From positions 1 through 64,000 of the forward strand of contig CALLLW010000027.1 in assembly GCA_938007995.1 (NCBI GenBank): a stretch of DNA of 64,000 nucleotides. The letters are read 5' to 3'. Numbering within the stretch: the stretch's first letter is position 1; the number at the start of each line of letters is the position of its first letter. Both the position numbers and the translations under genes were made by a program. Below, piece by piece: positions 9,195-19,644 of this stretch. Below the pieces are notes generated by a model. That model was not told the origin of the DNA. It made no database searches and saw only the letters and a program-made list of their open reading frames with translations. The DNA comes from an uncultured Granulosicoccaceae bacterium (GTDB taxonomy: Bacteria; Pseudomonadota; Gammaproteobacteria; Granulosicoccales; Granulosicoccaceae).

Positions 9195-9283
9195 ACTGCA
9201 GTACAGCCGCTATTGTAGAACGCCAGCGGTGAGAATGACAGCCCCACCGATGGCACCTTGCTATTTTCAGATCGGGCCTGCGC

Positions 9284-10129
9284 TCAAGAGTACGCGACAA
9301 CGTCCTGGCGCTGTTCGCCCAACCCTTCGATCCCAAGCTTCACCACATCACCGGGTTTCAGGTAACGTGGCGGTGTCATGCCAAGCCCAACACCTGGCGG
9401 TGTGCCGGTTGAAATCACATCGCCGGCTTGCAGGCTCATGAACTGCGAGATGTAGGACACCAGAAATGGCACCTGGTACACCATGGTTTTGGTCGATCCG
9501 TTCTGCATCGACTCGCCGTTGACATCGAGAAACATTGAAAGCGATCGGGTATCGGCGATTTCATCACGGGTGACCATCCACGGACCCATCGGCCCGAAGG
9601 TATCAGCAGACTTTCCCTTGACCCATTGTCCGGAACGATTGATCTGAAAGTCTCTTTCTGAAACATCGTTAACCACACAGTAGCCGGCGATGTGATCAAC
9701 CGCATCTGCTTCATCGATGTACTTGCCATCTTTACCAATGACTATTGCAAGCTCTACTTCCCAGTCTGTCGCCTCGCTGCCTTTGGGTATCACAATGGCA
9801 TCGTTCGGCCCGACAATCGCGGAAGTAGCTTTAAAAAACAATACGGGTTCGGGTGGCACCTCGTTGCCGGTTTCCTCTGCATGATCCGAGTAGTTCAATC
9901 CCACACATATGAACTTGCCGACGTTAGCGACGCAAGCACCCAGCCGCGTACCTGAATCAACTTCGGGCAAGCCGGTCAAATCAAGACTGCGCAGCTTTGC
10001 AAGCGTTGCATCAGATAGTGCAGGACCATCAAAATCGTCAACATGAGATGACAGATCTCTAATAACGCCGTTGGCATCCAGTACGCCGGGCTTTTCCGAA
10101 CCGGCAGGTCCGTATCGCAGTAGTTTCAT
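9284..10129 (-). CDS. fumarylacetoacetate hydrolase (FAH) family protein
   Basis: The 281-residue protein shows the FAH fold signatures: GLNYSDHAEE, the metal-binding acidic set in ATDWEVELAIVIG, VVNDVSERDFQ, KSADTFGPMGPW and STGTPPGVGLG. The family cleaves C-C bonds in beta-diketo acids or hydrates 2-oxo-enoates using Mg2+ or Mn2+. The gene lies 49 bp downstream of an SDR gene resembling 2-keto-3-deoxy-L-fuconate 4-dehydrogenase. A reasonable inference is therefore a 2,4-diketo-3-deoxy-sugar-acid hydrolase yielding pyruvate plus a hydroxy acid such as lactate. Family certain, substrate inferred; ureidoglycolate lyase or 2-hydroxyhepta-2,4-diene-dioate isomerase labels are common alternatives for such proteins. 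Confidence 0.88.
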   Translation of the reverse strand: MKLLRYGPAGSEKPGVLDANGVIRDLSSHVDDFDGPALSDATLAKLRSLDLTGLPEVDSGTRLGACVANVGKFICVGLNYSDHAEETGNEVPPEPVLFFKATSAIVGPNDAIVIPKGSEATDWEVELAIVIGKDGKYIDEADAVDHIAGYCVVNDVSERDFQINRSGQWVKGKSADTFGPMGPWMVTRDEIADTRSLSMFLDVNGESMQNGSTKTMVYQVPFLVSYISQFMSLQAGDVISTGTPPGVGLGMTPPRYLKPGDVVKLGIEGLGEQRQDVVAYS

Positions 10130-10178
10130 CAGTTATTCGCTTAGTAGTGTGTGAGTTACCAGTCAGTGGGCTATGCTT

Positions 10179-10928
<750 letters not shown>

Positions 10929-11138
10929 CTACATCGCCCGCTCGAATTCTGAACTGCGCGTCGATAAAATTCAATAAGCCACCACCTTAATGCCAACATT
11001 TGTCAGTATGGGATCGAAGTGCTCCGGCCACCACGGCCTTGACTGCACTGGTATTTAACTGCCATCTTCGCTGGCTATTGCAAAGACTGCAACAATTGCC
11101 CATGGTGTGCCGTTGGCAAAAGAACCCCGGATAAATCC

Positions 11139-12749
11139 ATGCAAACCGCTACCGAATCTGTTTTTGACTACATTGTGGTCGGCGCCGGCTCGGCAGGTTG
11201 CGTACTGGCTAACCGATTGTCAGAGAACCCTGCAAACAAAGTGCTGTTACTGGAAGCTGGCAACCCGGACACCAACCCGTGGATTCATGTACCGGTCGGC
11301 TACTTCAAAACCATGCACAATCCGAAGTTCGACTGGTGCTACAAAACCGATCCCGACCCGGGAATCGACAATCGCCGTTTACAGTGGCCACGGGGCAAGG
11401 TACTCGGCGGATCAAGCTCTATCAACGGCTTGTTGTACGTGCGCGGTCAGCGTGAAGATTACGATCGCTGGGCGCAACTTGGCAATCATGGATGGGACTT
11501 TGAGAGCGTACTGCCTTACTTCAAAAAATCTGAAGATCAGGCACGCGGTGGCGATGAATACCATGGTACCGGCGGGCCGCTAAAAGTATCTGATCTCAGA
11601 CTGCGCCGTCCGATTGCAGATCACTTTATCGCCGGCGCCACTGAGTGTCAGATACCGATCAATGATGATTACAACGGCGCCGAACAGGAAGGCATTGGTT
11701 ACTTTCAGCAAACCGCACACAAGGGCTATCGCTGGAGTACTGCCAAAGGCTTTTTAAAACCGGCACGCAAGCGATCCAACCTGACAGTTATCACTAACGC
11801 TTTAACACATCGGGTGCTGGTAAAAGATCGAGTAGCACAGGGCATAGAGTATCAGCACCAAGGATCTATAAAACAGGCATACGCAGGCAATGAGGTGATA
11901 TTGTCAGCGGGCGCTATTGGATCACCACAGATACTGCAATGTTCCGGTATCGGTGACGCCACACATTTGCAATCACTCGACATTCCGTTTGTTCACAATC
12001 TGCCGGGCGTGGGCAAGAACCTGCAGGATCATTTACAAATTCGTGCGGTTTACAAGACCAGCGAACAAACACTTAACGATGAACTCAACAGTTTGATCAA
12101 GCGCATCAAGGTCGGCATTCAATACGCATTGTTCCGCAACGGGCCACTCACACTGGCGGCCAGTCAGGTCACTATATTTACCCGTTCGTCACCAGAGGTG
12201 GAAAGGCCGGATATTCAATTTCATATGCAACCGTTAAGTGCAGATAAACCCGGTGAAGGCGTGCATGACTTTTCTGCATTTACTGCATCCGTTTGCCAGC
12301 TGCGGCCTGAAAGCCGTGGTGAAATTACTATTAAAAACCGTGATCCGGCGGAGTACCCTTCTATTCAACCGAATTATCTGTCGACCGAGCTGGATTTGAA
12401 AACAGCAGTTAACGGATTAAAAGTCGCAAGAAAAATTACCTCAGCACCATCGATGGAGCCGTACATTATCGATGAGTACGTTCCGGGATATCAGTATCAG
12501 ACAGACAGTGAACTGGAGGATGCAGTGCGCAAATACAGCCAGACCATCTATCATCCGGCAGGCACTTGCAAAATGGGTAATGATGCGATGGCCGTTGTCA
12601 ACGATGAACTTAAAGTTCACGGCATTGACAACCTGAGAGTTGTTGATGCCTCTGTGATGCCGGAAATTGTATCGGGTAATACCAACGCACCAACGATAAT
12701 GATTGCCGAGAAGGCTTCCGATATGATTCTCGAACGGCAAACTGTATAG
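11139..12749 (+). CDS. GMC-family FAD oxidoreductase (choline/alcohol dehydrogenase-like)
   Basis: This 536-residue flavoprotein oxidises an alcohol. It has the N-terminal FAD Rossmann motif VVGAGSAGCVLANRLSE (about residue 13), PROSITE-type GMC signature 1 (KVLGGSSSINGLLYVRG) and signature 2 (GAIGSPQILQCSGIG). The C-terminal active-site block is YHPAGTCKMG, with DASVMPEIVSGNTNAPT. Length matches BetA and alkane-alcohol dehydrogenases. No betB, betI or choline transporter is nearby, so a choline-specific role is not supported; many marine GMC enzymes act on polyethylene glycol or other alcohols. It is divergent from the SDR/FAH pair across a 231-bp spacer, and both units may serve the same carbon source. 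Confidence 0.88.
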   Translation: MQTATESVFDYIVVGAGSAGCVLANRLSENPANKVLLLEAGNPDTNPWIHVPVGYFKTMHNPKFDWCYKTDPDPGIDNRRLQWPRGKVLGGSSSINGLLYVRGQREDYDRWAQLGNHGWDFESVLPYFKKSEDQARGGDEYHGTGGPLKVSDLRLRRPIADHFIAGATECQIPINDDYNGAEQEGIGYFQQTAHKGYRWSTAKGFLKPARKRSNLTVITNALTHRVLVKDRVAQGIEYQHQGSIKQAYAGNEVILSAGAIGSPQILQCSGIGDATHLQSLDIPFVHNLPGVGKNLQDHLQIRAVYKTSEQTLNDELNSLIKRIKVGIQYALFRNGPLTLAASQVTIFTRSSPEVERPDIQFHMQPLSADKPGEGVHDFSAFTASVCQLRPESRGEITIKNRDPAEYPSIQPNYLSTELDLKTAVNGLKVARKITSAPSMEPYIIDEYVPGYQYQTDSELEDAVRKYSQTIYHPAGTCKMGNDAMAVVNDELKVHGIDNLRVVDASVMPEIVSGNTNAPTIMIAEKASDMILERQTV

Positions 12750-12795
12750 CAGCTACTCTATAATTCAACGCTGCTGTGCAACTTGAATGGTTAAT

Positions 12796-13353
12796 TTAAA
12801 GACTCATCTCACGTGTCACCAGCAGACATTCATAGAGCTCTTCGGCTCCAGTATCACTGACAGTTCGATACATCAATGTCGTATTGCTTGATGCGATATC
12901 AGTCATCAACAATGTGGTTCGTCCGGGCGCGGCAAGATTGATTGAATCTGATTCAGGATTGCGATTCCAATAATGAATTCCATCATTGGCAAATAGTGCG
13001 GTACCACGGCGATCAAAAAAGACATCATCAAACCGAAAGCCAGCACTTGATTCGATTGAACAGGACCACTGACGATCTGCCTCTGTCAGAAAGAATTCTG
13101 CGATATCAATCTCTGCTTTGCATGCCAGATCGTCCTGTACGATCGGCAAATCTATTGCTGGTGGGTCGTCAGATACCAGCGGGTTTTCAACAATCTCACC
13201 AGTAACAGGTTGCGCAACGCTCGCACCACTGTCGACGGCGATATCCTGCGCATCACCAACCCCGGAACCACCACAACCGGCAATCAAAAGCGTCATTAGA
13301 ACTGTCGGGTACACGGCGGCGGCACATCGGCACAAAGGCATTCTTGTTGTCAT
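12796..13353 (-). CDS. small hypothetical lipoprotein
   Basis: I chose ATG 13353 (MTTRMPLCRC); the ORF is open to 13398 and ATG 13341 is also possible. The N-terminus ends in a lipobox, LIAGC, followed by GGSG, typical of an exported, lipidated protein. The mature part (about 160 residues) contains paired Cys and a beta-type pattern, and I recognise no family. Its 3' end lies 46 bp from the end of the convergent GMC gene. It is divergent from the RND adaptor across about 290 bp. No function is assigned. Confidence 0.65.
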   Translation of the reverse strand: MTTRMPLCRCAAAVYPTVLMTLLIAGCGGSGVGDAQDIAVDSGASVAQPVTGEIVENPLVSDDPPAIDLPIVQDDLACKAEIDIAEFFLTEADRQWSCSIESSAGFRFDDVFFDRRGTALFANDGIHYWNRNPESDSINLAAPGRTTLLMTDIASSNTTLMYRTVSDTGAEELYECLLVTREMSL

Positions 13354-13643
13354 ATATTTAAGCGTAGTGCAAAAACCGGGCGCTGCAGCAGCAAACAAAG
13401 GGAACTTTCAATAAGCTTCCACATTCCACTGTTAGTCTGACAGGCGTTGCGTGGATCACTGTCTCAAGAGGGGAGAAGCAGGTTTACATGCCGTTCACGC
13501 ATCAATGCTCAACCTGAAAATTCGTCTGATCCAACCGACCCCAGCTCCTATACTCTGGGCCTGTACTTTAAGGTATGACAATGAAGTCATCACTGACGCT
13601 AACACCGTCAGCGCAAAATCCGTTCTAGAACACCGGTAGAGAA

Positions 13644-15116
13644 ATGCCAGCCACCATACGACTTATCGCCAAAATAGTACTGCCACTGTTGGTCATTGCC
13701 GCCTGTGTGATGGCAGCCCGCGCAGTGATTGCAAATCGGCCGGAACCCGGCACAAGGCCGCAGTTCAAATCGTCCACAGCGATCGAGGCCACCAGAGTAT
13801 CGCCGGAAAGCTACACCATAACCCTTGGCACCAGAGGCGAAGTCAGCCCGGCTAATGCAGGCGCTGTGGTTGCGGAAGTGGCAGGCAGCATCACCGGAAT
13901 TTCTGAAAACTTTGTGGTTGGCGGTGCATTCAGGGAAGGCGAGATTCTCGCCAATATTGATCCACGCGACTATGAGATCGCGTTGACACTCGCACAGGCG
14001 AATTATTCCCAGGCACTGGCAACGCTCGCCGAAGAGCAGGCTCGCTCCGAACAGGCAGCCACCGAATGGCGCCAGCTCGGCCGCCGCGGCAGTCCGTCTG
14101 ACCTGACACTGCGTAAACCGCAGCTTGCAGCCGCAGAAGCCAACGTTGCGGGTGCACTCGGACAGGTACAACGTGCAGAGCTCGATCTTGAGCGCACCAA
14201 CATACGCGCTTTGTACAATGGCAGGGTTCGCAGCAAGCAAGTATCACTCGGCCGGTACGTTAACCGCGGTTCAACGCTGGGTGATATTTTCTCGACCGGC
14301 AGCGCAGAGATTAGATTGCCGTTTACCAGTAATCAGCTGCGCTCTATTGATTTGGACACAGCGATTACACAGCAACAACCAGTGACACTGGTGGCTGCAA
14401 TTGGAGGCCGCACCATCGAATGGACTGCAACTCTGGCGCGCGCAGAAGGTATCGATGTAACAAACCGGCAGTTCTACGTGATTGCAAAGATCGACAATCC
14501 CTATCAGGCAGAAAACCCGCTGCGGGTAGGCCAATACGTTGAAGCCAAAGTCACCGGCAAAACTCTTAACGATGTTTTCGTTATTCCAAGGTCGGCACTG
14601 CGGGAAGACAAGAACGTATTGATCGTAGATGAAATCGGCACACTACAAAGCCGCGACGTTGTTGTTGAATGGAAAGATGCGGAGGTTGCGGTAATCAGCT
14701 CTGGTCTCCAGAGCGGCGACATACTCAACATCACCGCACTTGGCAGTGTCACCAACGGTACCCGTGTAAAAGCCACCATTGACGGAATCGCACCACAACA
14801 GGAAAGACAAGGCCAGGGCCAGAATCGGGGTCAGGGTCAGAATCGAGGCCAAGGTCAGAATCGGGGTCAGGGTCAGATTCAAAACCAAAGACAGAGTCAA
14901 GGCGGGTCCCCATCAGACAGTGTCGAAAAACAAAGCGCTACCGGACAAAACTCTGAACGTGGCAATCGCGACGAACGAATGCAACAGCTTAAAGCCATGA
15001 TTGATGCAGGGGAACCACTGCCGCCAAAAGCAATTGAAAGAATCAAAGCACGTATTGCCGCTGGTGAAAGCGTACCGGGTTGGCTCAAAGAACATATTGA
15101 AACAACCGCAAACTAA
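13644..15116 (+). CDS. RND efflux periplasmic adaptor (membrane fusion protein)
   Basis: This 490-residue protein links an RND pump to an outer-membrane channel. An N-terminal helix (about 6-27) anchors or exports it. The order is the HlyD/AcrA plan: lipoyl half (GSITGISENFVVGGAFREGEIL), alpha hairpin rich in Ala/Gln (ALTLAQANYSQALATLAEEQ), second lipoyl half (NIRALYNGRVRSK), beta barrel (GQYVEAKVTGK) and membrane-proximal domain. After about residue 385 an unusual tail contains four GQGQNR-like hexapeptides (4 x 18 bp repeat) and a charged segment with PPKAIERIKARIAAGE. The RND pump follows after 41 bp. No outer-membrane factor or regulator is adjacent. Confidence 0.93.
   Translation: MPATIRLIAKIVLPLLVIAACVMAARAVIANRPEPGTRPQFKSSTAIEATRVSPESYTITLGTRGEVSPANAGAVVAEVAGSITGISENFVVGGAFREGEILANIDPRDYEIALTLAQANYSQALATLAEEQARSEQAATEWRQLGRRGSPSDLTLRKPQLAAAEANVAGALGQVQRAELDLERTNIRALYNGRVRSKQVSLGRYVNRGSTLGDIFSTGSAEIRLPFTSNQLRSIDLDTAITQQQPVTLVAAIGGRTIEWTATLARAEGIDVTNRQFYVIAKIDNPYQAENPLRVGQYVEAKVTGKTLNDVFVIPRSALREDKNVLIVDEIGTLQSRDVVVEWKDAEVAVISSGLQSGDILNITALGSVTNGTRVKATIDGIAPQQERQGQGQNRGQGQNRGQGQNRGQGQIQNQRQSQGGSPSDSVEKQSATGQNSERGNRDERMQQLKAMIDAGEPLPPKAIERIKARIAAGESVPGWLKEHIETTAN
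14811..14882 (+). repeat. in-frame 18-bp tandem repeat (4 copies)
   Basis: Four imperfect 18-bp units (14811-14828, 14829-14846, 14847-14864, 14865-14882) of the form GGYCARGGYCAGAATCGR encode GQGQNR three times, then GQGQIQ. The repeat sits in the disordered tail of the RND adaptor and can change copy number without a frameshift. Confidence 0.9.
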
Positions 15117-15157
15117 CAGCACTTGCCACTACAGCAGACAGATACCGGGACTAATCC

Positions 15158-18100
15158 ATGCACTCAATGATCAGCTGGTTTACGCGCAATGGAGTCGCTG
15201 CAAACTTACTCATGTTTGCGATTGTGTTCTGGGGTTTGTTTTCATTGAACAACCGGCTACCGCTGGAGGTATTTCCCTCTTTCGAGCTCGATACCATCAC
15301 CGTGCGTGTGCCAATACGCGGCGCGTCACCTACCGAAGTCGAAGAGTCAATCAATATAAAAATCGAGGAAGCGCTGCAGGATCTGCCCGAGATCAAATCA
15401 ATCACCTCTACTGCAGCTGAAGACCTCGGCACTGTAAGGCTTGAGATTAACTCGCGCGCGAATGTTGATGATGTACTTAATGATGTAAAGCAACGTATCG
15501 ATCAGATCAGCACGTTTCCTGAAGATGCAGATAACCCCGGCGTTTACACACTGGTGCGCAACCGCGAAGTCATCAGCGTGGTAATAGCAGGCCCACTGGC
15601 CGAACGTGAATTAAGAGTACTCGCCAACCGGGTTCGCGATGAACTTGAAGCACTGCCAAACGTAACCCAGGTAAGTTTATCCGGCGCTCGTGATTTTGAA
15701 CTGGCAATCGAGGTCAGTGAAAGCACATTGCTTGAGTATGGTTTAACGTTTTCTGACGTCGCAACTGCCATCAGCAATTCATCTTTGAACCTGTCAGCAG
15801 GTGCAATAAGAACCGCAGGTGGCGAAGTACTGATTCGCACTGAGGGGCAAAGCAGAACCTCAGAAGAGTTTGCCCGAATTCCTGTTATAAGCTCTGCCGA
15901 CGGTACCCGCGTTACGCTGGGGGAACTTGCAAGTATTAACGACGGCTTTGAAGAACAGTCTCTGGCACAGGTATTCAATGGCAGCAGCGGTATTGAAATA
16001 GATGTCTTTCGCGCCGGCAACCAGAGCGCCATTACCGTCGCTGATGAAGTAAAGAACTATCTGCAAGACGCGCAACTGACTATGCCGGAGAACGTCTCTC
16101 TTGGGTACTGGCGGGATCGTTCACGCACGGTCAAAGCGCGCCTTCAAACCTTGAACGAAAGCGCTTTTCAGGGCGGGCTGCTGGTCATACTTTTACTCGC
16201 GTTATTTCTCAGACCATCAGTTGCGTTCTGGGTATTTATCGGCGTACCTGTGTCTTTTATGGGCGGCCTTGCGATGATGCCAACGATCGGTGTCACCATC
16301 AATCTAATCAGTTTGTTCGCGTTTATTCTAGTACTTGGCATAGTCGTGGATGATGCCATTGTCACCGGTGAAAACATCTACTCCCATATGCGACGCAATA
16401 AAGATCGCGTGCAAGCAGCTATTGAAGGCACGCAGGAAGTTGCTATCCCGGTGACATTCGGTGTGTTAACCACTGTTGCGGCGTTTATGCCACTACTTAT
16501 GATAGAAGGTGTCAGAGGAAAAATCTTTGCCCAAATACCAATGATCGTTATACCGGTACTGCTTTTTTCACTGATTGAAACCAAGCTGGTACTACCGGCG
16601 CACATGAAACATCTTAATTTTCACAAACAGGATAAACCCAACCTGTTGTCACGTTTGCAACGCAAAGTAGCTGATGGTCTTGAATGGATGATACGTCACT
16701 GGTATCAGCCATTTCTTTCTGCCTGCATGCGTCAGCGATACCTGACAGTATCCGTATTTTTAGGTACAGCGATTATTGTTTTCAGTCTGGTCACCGCCGG
16801 GCACGTCAAGTTTATCTTCTTTCCGCGCATTCAAAGTGAAGTGGCAACGGCCTCCCTGGTTATGCCAAACGGTACACCGTTTGAGGTTACCCAGAAACAC
16901 ATTGATCGCATCAATCAGGCGGCACTGGCGTTGCAGCAGGAGCATGTGGATTCAGAAACCGGATTAAGCGTTGTTGAAGGCATAATGTCGGTCGCAGGTT
17001 CTGCAGGAGGTGGTGCAAACGCACAATCGCATATTGGTCGGGTGATGTTTGAAATAACCCCACCGGAGGAACGGGCATTACAAATCACCAGCCGCGAACT
17101 GGTGATGCAATGGCGCCGTGCGATTGGCGACATACCCGGCGCCAAGGAGCTTAACTTTAGGGCAGAGATCGGCCGTGGTGGCGCACCTATCAGTGTGCAA
17201 CTCAGTGGCAGCGACTTCGAACGTCTCCGGCTCGCAGCGTCGATCACGAAAAACAAGTTAGCCGCGTATCCGGGAGTTGAAGATATTACGGATACCTTTG
17301 AAAGTGGTAAGCAGGAACTGATGCTGGCTATTAAACCGGCTGCCGAGCAACTGGGGCTGACACTCTCTGATCTGGCAACTCAGGTCAGACAGGCATTCTT
17401 CGGCTTTGAGATACAAACCATACAGCGCGACCGTGACGATGTACGTGTGGTTGTGCGCTATCCACAAAGCGAGCGCCAATCACTCGATAACCTGCAAACA
17501 ATGATGATCAGAACTCCTGCCGGCAGTACTGTGCCGTTTGCTGAAGTCGCTGATGCACAAATGGGTCGCGGTTTTTCTTCGATTACACGCGTTGATCGCA
17601 AACGAACCGTCAACATAGAAGCTGATGTCGATAAAGAAAATACTGATGTCGAAGCGATCAAACGCGAGCTGATGGAAGAATTGCCAGAGTTGTTGGCTGG
17701 CTTTCCGGATATCAGCTACTCACTCGAAGGCGAGGCCCGCGAACAACGTGATTCTTTCGGTAGCCTGAAGACAGGAATAATCTTTGTACTCTGTGTAATT
17801 TATGCACTGCTGGCTATACCATTGCGTTCCTATGTACAGCCAATCGCCGTGATGCTGGTTATCCCGTTCGGCGTTGTCGGTGCGATTCTCGGCCACGTTA
17901 TTATGGGTATGAATCTCAGCATCATGAGCTACATGGGTATGCTGGCGCTCGCCGGTGTGGTAATCAATGATAGTCTGGTGTTGGTCGATTTCGTTAACAA
18001 ACGCCGACTCGAAGGGCTCAAAGTGATCAGTGCAGTGACAGTGGCCGGTGTCGCCAGATTCAGAGCAATACTGCTGACTTCACTAACTACCTTTTTTGGT

Positions 18101-18298
18101 TTAATGCCACTGATATTCGAGAAAAGCACGCAGGCTCAATTTCTTATACCGATGGCAGTATCACTCGGTTTTGGAATCATGTTCGCAACGCTGATTACTC
18201 TCATTTTAATTCCATGCAACTACGTGATTCTGGAAGATATCAAGAGTCTGTTTTCCAACAAACCTGCCGAGCAACGCAAACAACAACCGATCGTGTAA
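15158..18298 (+). CDS. RND-family efflux transporter, inner-membrane pump (AcrB/HAE1-like)
   Basis: The 1046-residue protein has the family's duplicated 12-helix plan with two large periplasmic loops. N-terminal WFTRNGVAANLLMFAIVFWG is helix 1. VLGIVVDDAIVTGENIY carries the helix-4 Asp pair of the proton relay, and LAGVVINDSLVLVDFVN is the helix-10 counterpart. It exports drugs, bile-like compounds or other toxic substrates with proton antiport, together with the adaptor 41 bp upstream. It is closest in style to the broad 'efflux RND transporter permease' group common in marine gammaproteobacteria; I cannot name a substrate. It ends 8 bp from the convergent DadA-like gene. Confidence 0.95.
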   Translation: MHSMISWFTRNGVAANLLMFAIVFWGLFSLNNRLPLEVFPSFELDTITVRVPIRGASPTEVEESINIKIEEALQDLPEIKSITSTAAEDLGTVRLEINSRANVDDVLNDVKQRIDQISTFPEDADNPGVYTLVRNREVISVVIAGPLAERELRVLANRVRDELEALPNVTQVSLSGARDFELAIEVSESTLLEYGLTFSDVATAISNSSLNLSAGAIRTAGGEVLIRTEGQSRTSEEFARIPVISSADGTRVTLGELASINDGFEEQSLAQVFNGSSGIEIDVFRAGNQSAITVADEVKNYLQDAQLTMPENVSLGYWRDRSRTVKARLQTLNESAFQGGLLVILLLALFLRPSVAFWVFIGVPVSFMGGLAMMPTIGVTINLISLFAFILVLGIVVDDAIVTGENIYSHMRRNKDRVQAAIEGTQEVAIPVTFGVLTTVAAFMPLLMIEGVRGKIFAQIPMIVIPVLLFSLIETKLVLPAHMKHLNFHKQDKPNLLSRLQRKVADGLEWMIRHWYQPFLSACMRQRYLTVSVFLGTAIIVFSLVTAGHVKFIFFPRIQSEVATASLVMPNGTPFEVTQKHIDRINQAALALQQEHVDSETGLSVVEGIMSVAGSAGGGANAQSHIGRVMFEITPPEERALQITSRELVMQWRRAIGDIPGAKELNFRAEIGRGGAPISVQLSGSDFERLRLAASITKNKLAAYPGVEDITDTFESGKQELMLAIKPAAEQLGLTLSDLATQVRQAFFGFEIQTIQRDRDDVRVVVRYPQSERQSLDNLQTMMIRTPAGSTVPFAEVADAQMGRGFSSITRVDRKRTVNIEADVDKENTDVEAIKRELMEELPELLAGFPDISYSLEGEAREQRDSFGSLKTGIIFVLCVIYALLAIPLRSYVQPIAVMLVIPFGVVGAILGHVIMGMNLSIMSYMGMLALAGVVINDSLVLVDFVNKRRLEGLKVISAVTVAGVARFRAILLTSLTTFFGLMPLIFEKSTQAQFLIPMAVSLGFGIMFATLITLILIPCNYVILEDIKSLFSNKPAEQRKQQPIV

Positions 18299-18306
18299 AA
18301 AGCCGA

Positions 18307-19539
18307 CTAAAACCTGGATAAGCGGAACCGGCCGGCAGCTATTAACGGTTCGGTTCCAACGACCAGATCGGCAATCAAGCGTCCGGTAATCGGTCCCATA
18401 CTGAAACCCATATGGCCGTGGCCGAAAGCAACCCACAGATTTTGATGTCTGTGGGCAGCACTGATCACCGGCAGTGAATCAGGCGTACAGGGCCGTCGGC
18501 CCAGCCACGGTTCCAGGTCAAGCTTATCGTTGATGTCAATCGCTTGTTTCACGTAAGGTTGTATCTGCTGCAATTGCACCGGTGTTGGCTTTGTATCTTC
18601 AGAGCCCCATTCAACACCGGTGGTTACCCGCAGACCCTGTTGCATGGGTGACATCACATAGCCACCATCAACATCATAGACCGGTCTGTTAAGTATGGAG
18701 CTTGACTGATAGTGCATGTGGTAGCCGCGCTCTACGACCATAGGAATGCGGTAACCAAGCTGCTCAAGCACCGATTTTGACCATGCTCCCAAGGCAACAA
18801 CAACCGACTCTGTGTTTAGCTGATTGCTGTTACAGCTGATTTGCCATTGATCATCCCGCCACTGCAGTTCCTTAAGTTCATCACGCACCAGCTTGCCACC
18901 AGCGTTAGTGAACAGACGGGTGTACAATTCGCAAACCTGCCCCGGACTACTGACTGACGCTGTATTTTTAATCCATAGACCACCCGTGAAAATCGAATTA
19001 AGCGCCGGCTCCATTGTATCTATCTGCTCGTGACCAAGCGCTTCGAAATCAATACCGCATTGCGCAAGACTGGTCTGCTCAGCAGCCGAGTTTTCAAATG
19101 ACTCAGCGTTTCTATAAAGCTTGATCCAGCCGTTTTCTCGCAGCAGAGTTAATCCGCCACACTCTTGCAGCAGTGCTTTATGCTCATGCAAACAGGCGCC
19201 GACGATTTCGTTTAACGCATGTAGGTTGAGTTCGAATTTTTCCGCACTGGCGTTTTGCATCAGCCGCCGTGCCCACGGTGCCAGCTGTCCCAGATAGCGA
19301 TAATGCAACCGTGCTTCACGACTGCGATTAGCAAGAATCTGCGGTATCTTTTTACTAATACCGGGAGCCGCAGTCGGGAAGATAGAACCACGGCTGATCA
19401 CACCGGCATTGCCGAAGGAAGTTTCCGAAGCAGGAGCGCGTCTATCAAGTAACGTTACATCATAGCCGCGACGCTGTAACTGGATCGCACTACAGATACC
19501 GACAATACCGGCACCGATCACTGTGATTTCAGGTTTCAA
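18307..19539 (-). CDS. DadA-like FAD-dependent D-amino acid dehydrogenase/oxidase
   Basis: The 410-residue flavoenzyme has an N-terminal dinucleotide fold (TVIGAGIVGICSAIQLQRRGYDVTLLDRR), the DAO-family SFGNAGVIS loop typical of DadA, and a C-terminal LWVAFGHGHMGFSMGPITG FAD-contact block. It oxidatively deaminates D-amino acids, passing electrons to the respiratory chain. No alr/dadX or lrp-type regulator lies next to it, and substrate specificity (D-Ala, D-Pro, hydroxyproline) is open. It converges on the RND pump gene with only 8 bp between stop codons. Confidence 0.88.
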   Translation of the reverse strand: MKPEITVIGAGIVGICSAIQLQRRGYDVTLLDRRAPASETSFGNAGVISRGSIFPTAAPGISKKIPQILANRSREARLHYRYLGQLAPWARRLMQNASAEKFELNLHALNEIVGACLHEHKALLQECGGLTLLRENGWIKLYRNAESFENSAAEQTSLAQCGIDFEALGHEQIDTMEPALNSIFTGGLWIKNTASVSSPGQVCELYTRLFTNAGGKLVRDELKELQWRDDQWQISCNSNQLNTESVVVALGAWSKSVLEQLGYRIPMVVERGYHMHYQSSSILNRPVYDVDGGYVMSPMQQGLRVTTGVEWGSEDTKPTPVQLQQIQPYVKQAIDINDKLDLEPWLGRRPCTPDSLPVISAAHRHQNLWVAFGHGHMGFSMGPITGRLIADLVVGTEPLIAAGRFRLSRF

Positions 19540-19644
19540 AAGGCGAGAGGTATTGGAAGCATCCGAACATGTTACGGAGTCGGAAACTACAATTCCAGCA
19601 ATGAATCAGTGGTGCCTGTAGAACCTCGACCTGAAAGTCCCGGC

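Noticed and set aside
11139-12749. Naming the GMC oxidoreductase betA
   Set aside because: No bet genes or choline transporter nearby; GMC signatures alone do not give choline specificity.
13608-14240. 210-codon minus-strand ORF
   Set aside because: Entirely antisense to the RND adaptor, Cys-rich and without motifs.
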